Positions 61,167-61,379 of a DNA stretch of 61,379 bases are shown piece by piece (within the stretch, counting starts at the first letter, position 1; each line of letters opens with the position of its first letter). The notes under the pieces were generated by a model that was given only the letters and a program-made list of their open reading frames with translations, made no database searches and was not told where the DNA came from. The DNA is taken from positions 1 to 61,379 of the forward strand of contig CAZUXY010000027.1 of assembly GCA_964624235.1 (NCBI GenBank). The letters run 5' to 3'. The translations under genes were made by a program, and so were the position numbers. Source of the stretch: CAZUXY01 sp964624235 (GTDB lineage Bacteria > Spirochaetota > UBA4802 > UBA5368).

Positions 61167-61379
61167 GCCCCCTCCTGGGAATGGTGTAATTCGGGGCGGG
61201 GAAACGGGCGGCTGGACGCGGTAATGGCACGGCCCCGCCGAAAATCCGCCCTTATGGTAATACTATCGGCATGTGGATGGTTATTATATGAGCGCCGCGG
61301 GGTGTTTTTCCCGGGGAGAGGCGGGTGGACCTTTTAGACTTTCCTGAATACCGTACCGTTAAAGGTGGCGATGAGCTCT

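Overview
The window reads as chromosomal DNA of an uncultured or environmental Gram-negative bacterium. Most of it is GC-rich, with a few clearly AT-richer islands (about 0.3-1.5 kb and 27.6-29.8 kb). An outer membrane is implied by an Omp85-type barrel protein and several lipoproteins. The mix of relaxed lipoboxes, a 7TMR-DISM hybrid kinase, a LytTR protein, a PerR/KatG pair and Hdr-like Fe-S proteins fits Spirochaetota (Leptospira-like or an uncultured relative) best. A Desulfobacterota-type host is not excluded, and the assignment is inference. The run of ten Ns shows that this is a scaffolded draft assembly. I see no rRNA, tRNA, CRISPR array, transposase or phage gene.

Layout. 0-2.1 kb: 5' part of a giant secreted SpvB/FG-GAP-repeat protein that runs off the left edge. 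2.4-4.9 kb: two related small unknown proteins flanking a lipoprotein. 5.5-8.3 kb: perR-katG peroxide defence with a PerR-box-like palindrome. 8.5-10.0 kb: a double VOC-fold protein and an exported protein converging on a terminator. 10.4-13.4 kb: a coupled DUF169 / ferredoxin / HdrD-like redox operon. 13.5-18.2 kb: an Omp85-like protein, an unknown gene plus peptide deformylase, and a divergent enolase-superfamily/GntR pair sharing a perfect inverted-repeat operator. 18.6-24.2 kb: DUF2804, an S1P-lyase-like PLP enzyme with an SCP2-like partner, a GH13 glucosidase and a lipoprotein. 24.5-27.3 kb: two LysE-type exporters, an alpha/beta hydrolase and a GNAT acetyltransferase. 27.3-30.3 kb: an AT-rich LytTR + lipoprotein module bracketed by about 107-bp direct repeats, with a decayed second GNAT copy. 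30.4-36.5 kb: a PleD-like REC-GGDEF protein and a 1747-residue hybrid kinase.

36.9-47 kb is rich in regulators: MarR, ArsR and TetR each lie beside a readable operator. They appear to control, respectively, an alpha/beta hydrolase, CDF metal exporters, and a cupin / metallo-beta-lactamase / alpha/beta hydrolase operon. 47-54.6 kb is mostly housekeeping: HD hydrolase, TraB-like protein, lepA, HtpX-like protease and recQ. 55-61 kb holds a transglutaminase-like/TPR protein, a DUF1848 protein, a repeat/LamG lipoprotein and a PrsW-type intramembrane protease fused to a PilZ-like segment and a cyclic-nucleotide-binding domain.

The strongest candidates for something undescribed are the PrsW/PilZ-like/cNMP fusion, the repeat-bracketed LytTR/lipoprotein/micropeptide module, and the regulator-operator pairs whose sites can be read directly. 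The window also allows one assembly correction: the N-gap in the diguanylate cyclase gene appears to be an artificial join of contigs that overlap by 6 bp.
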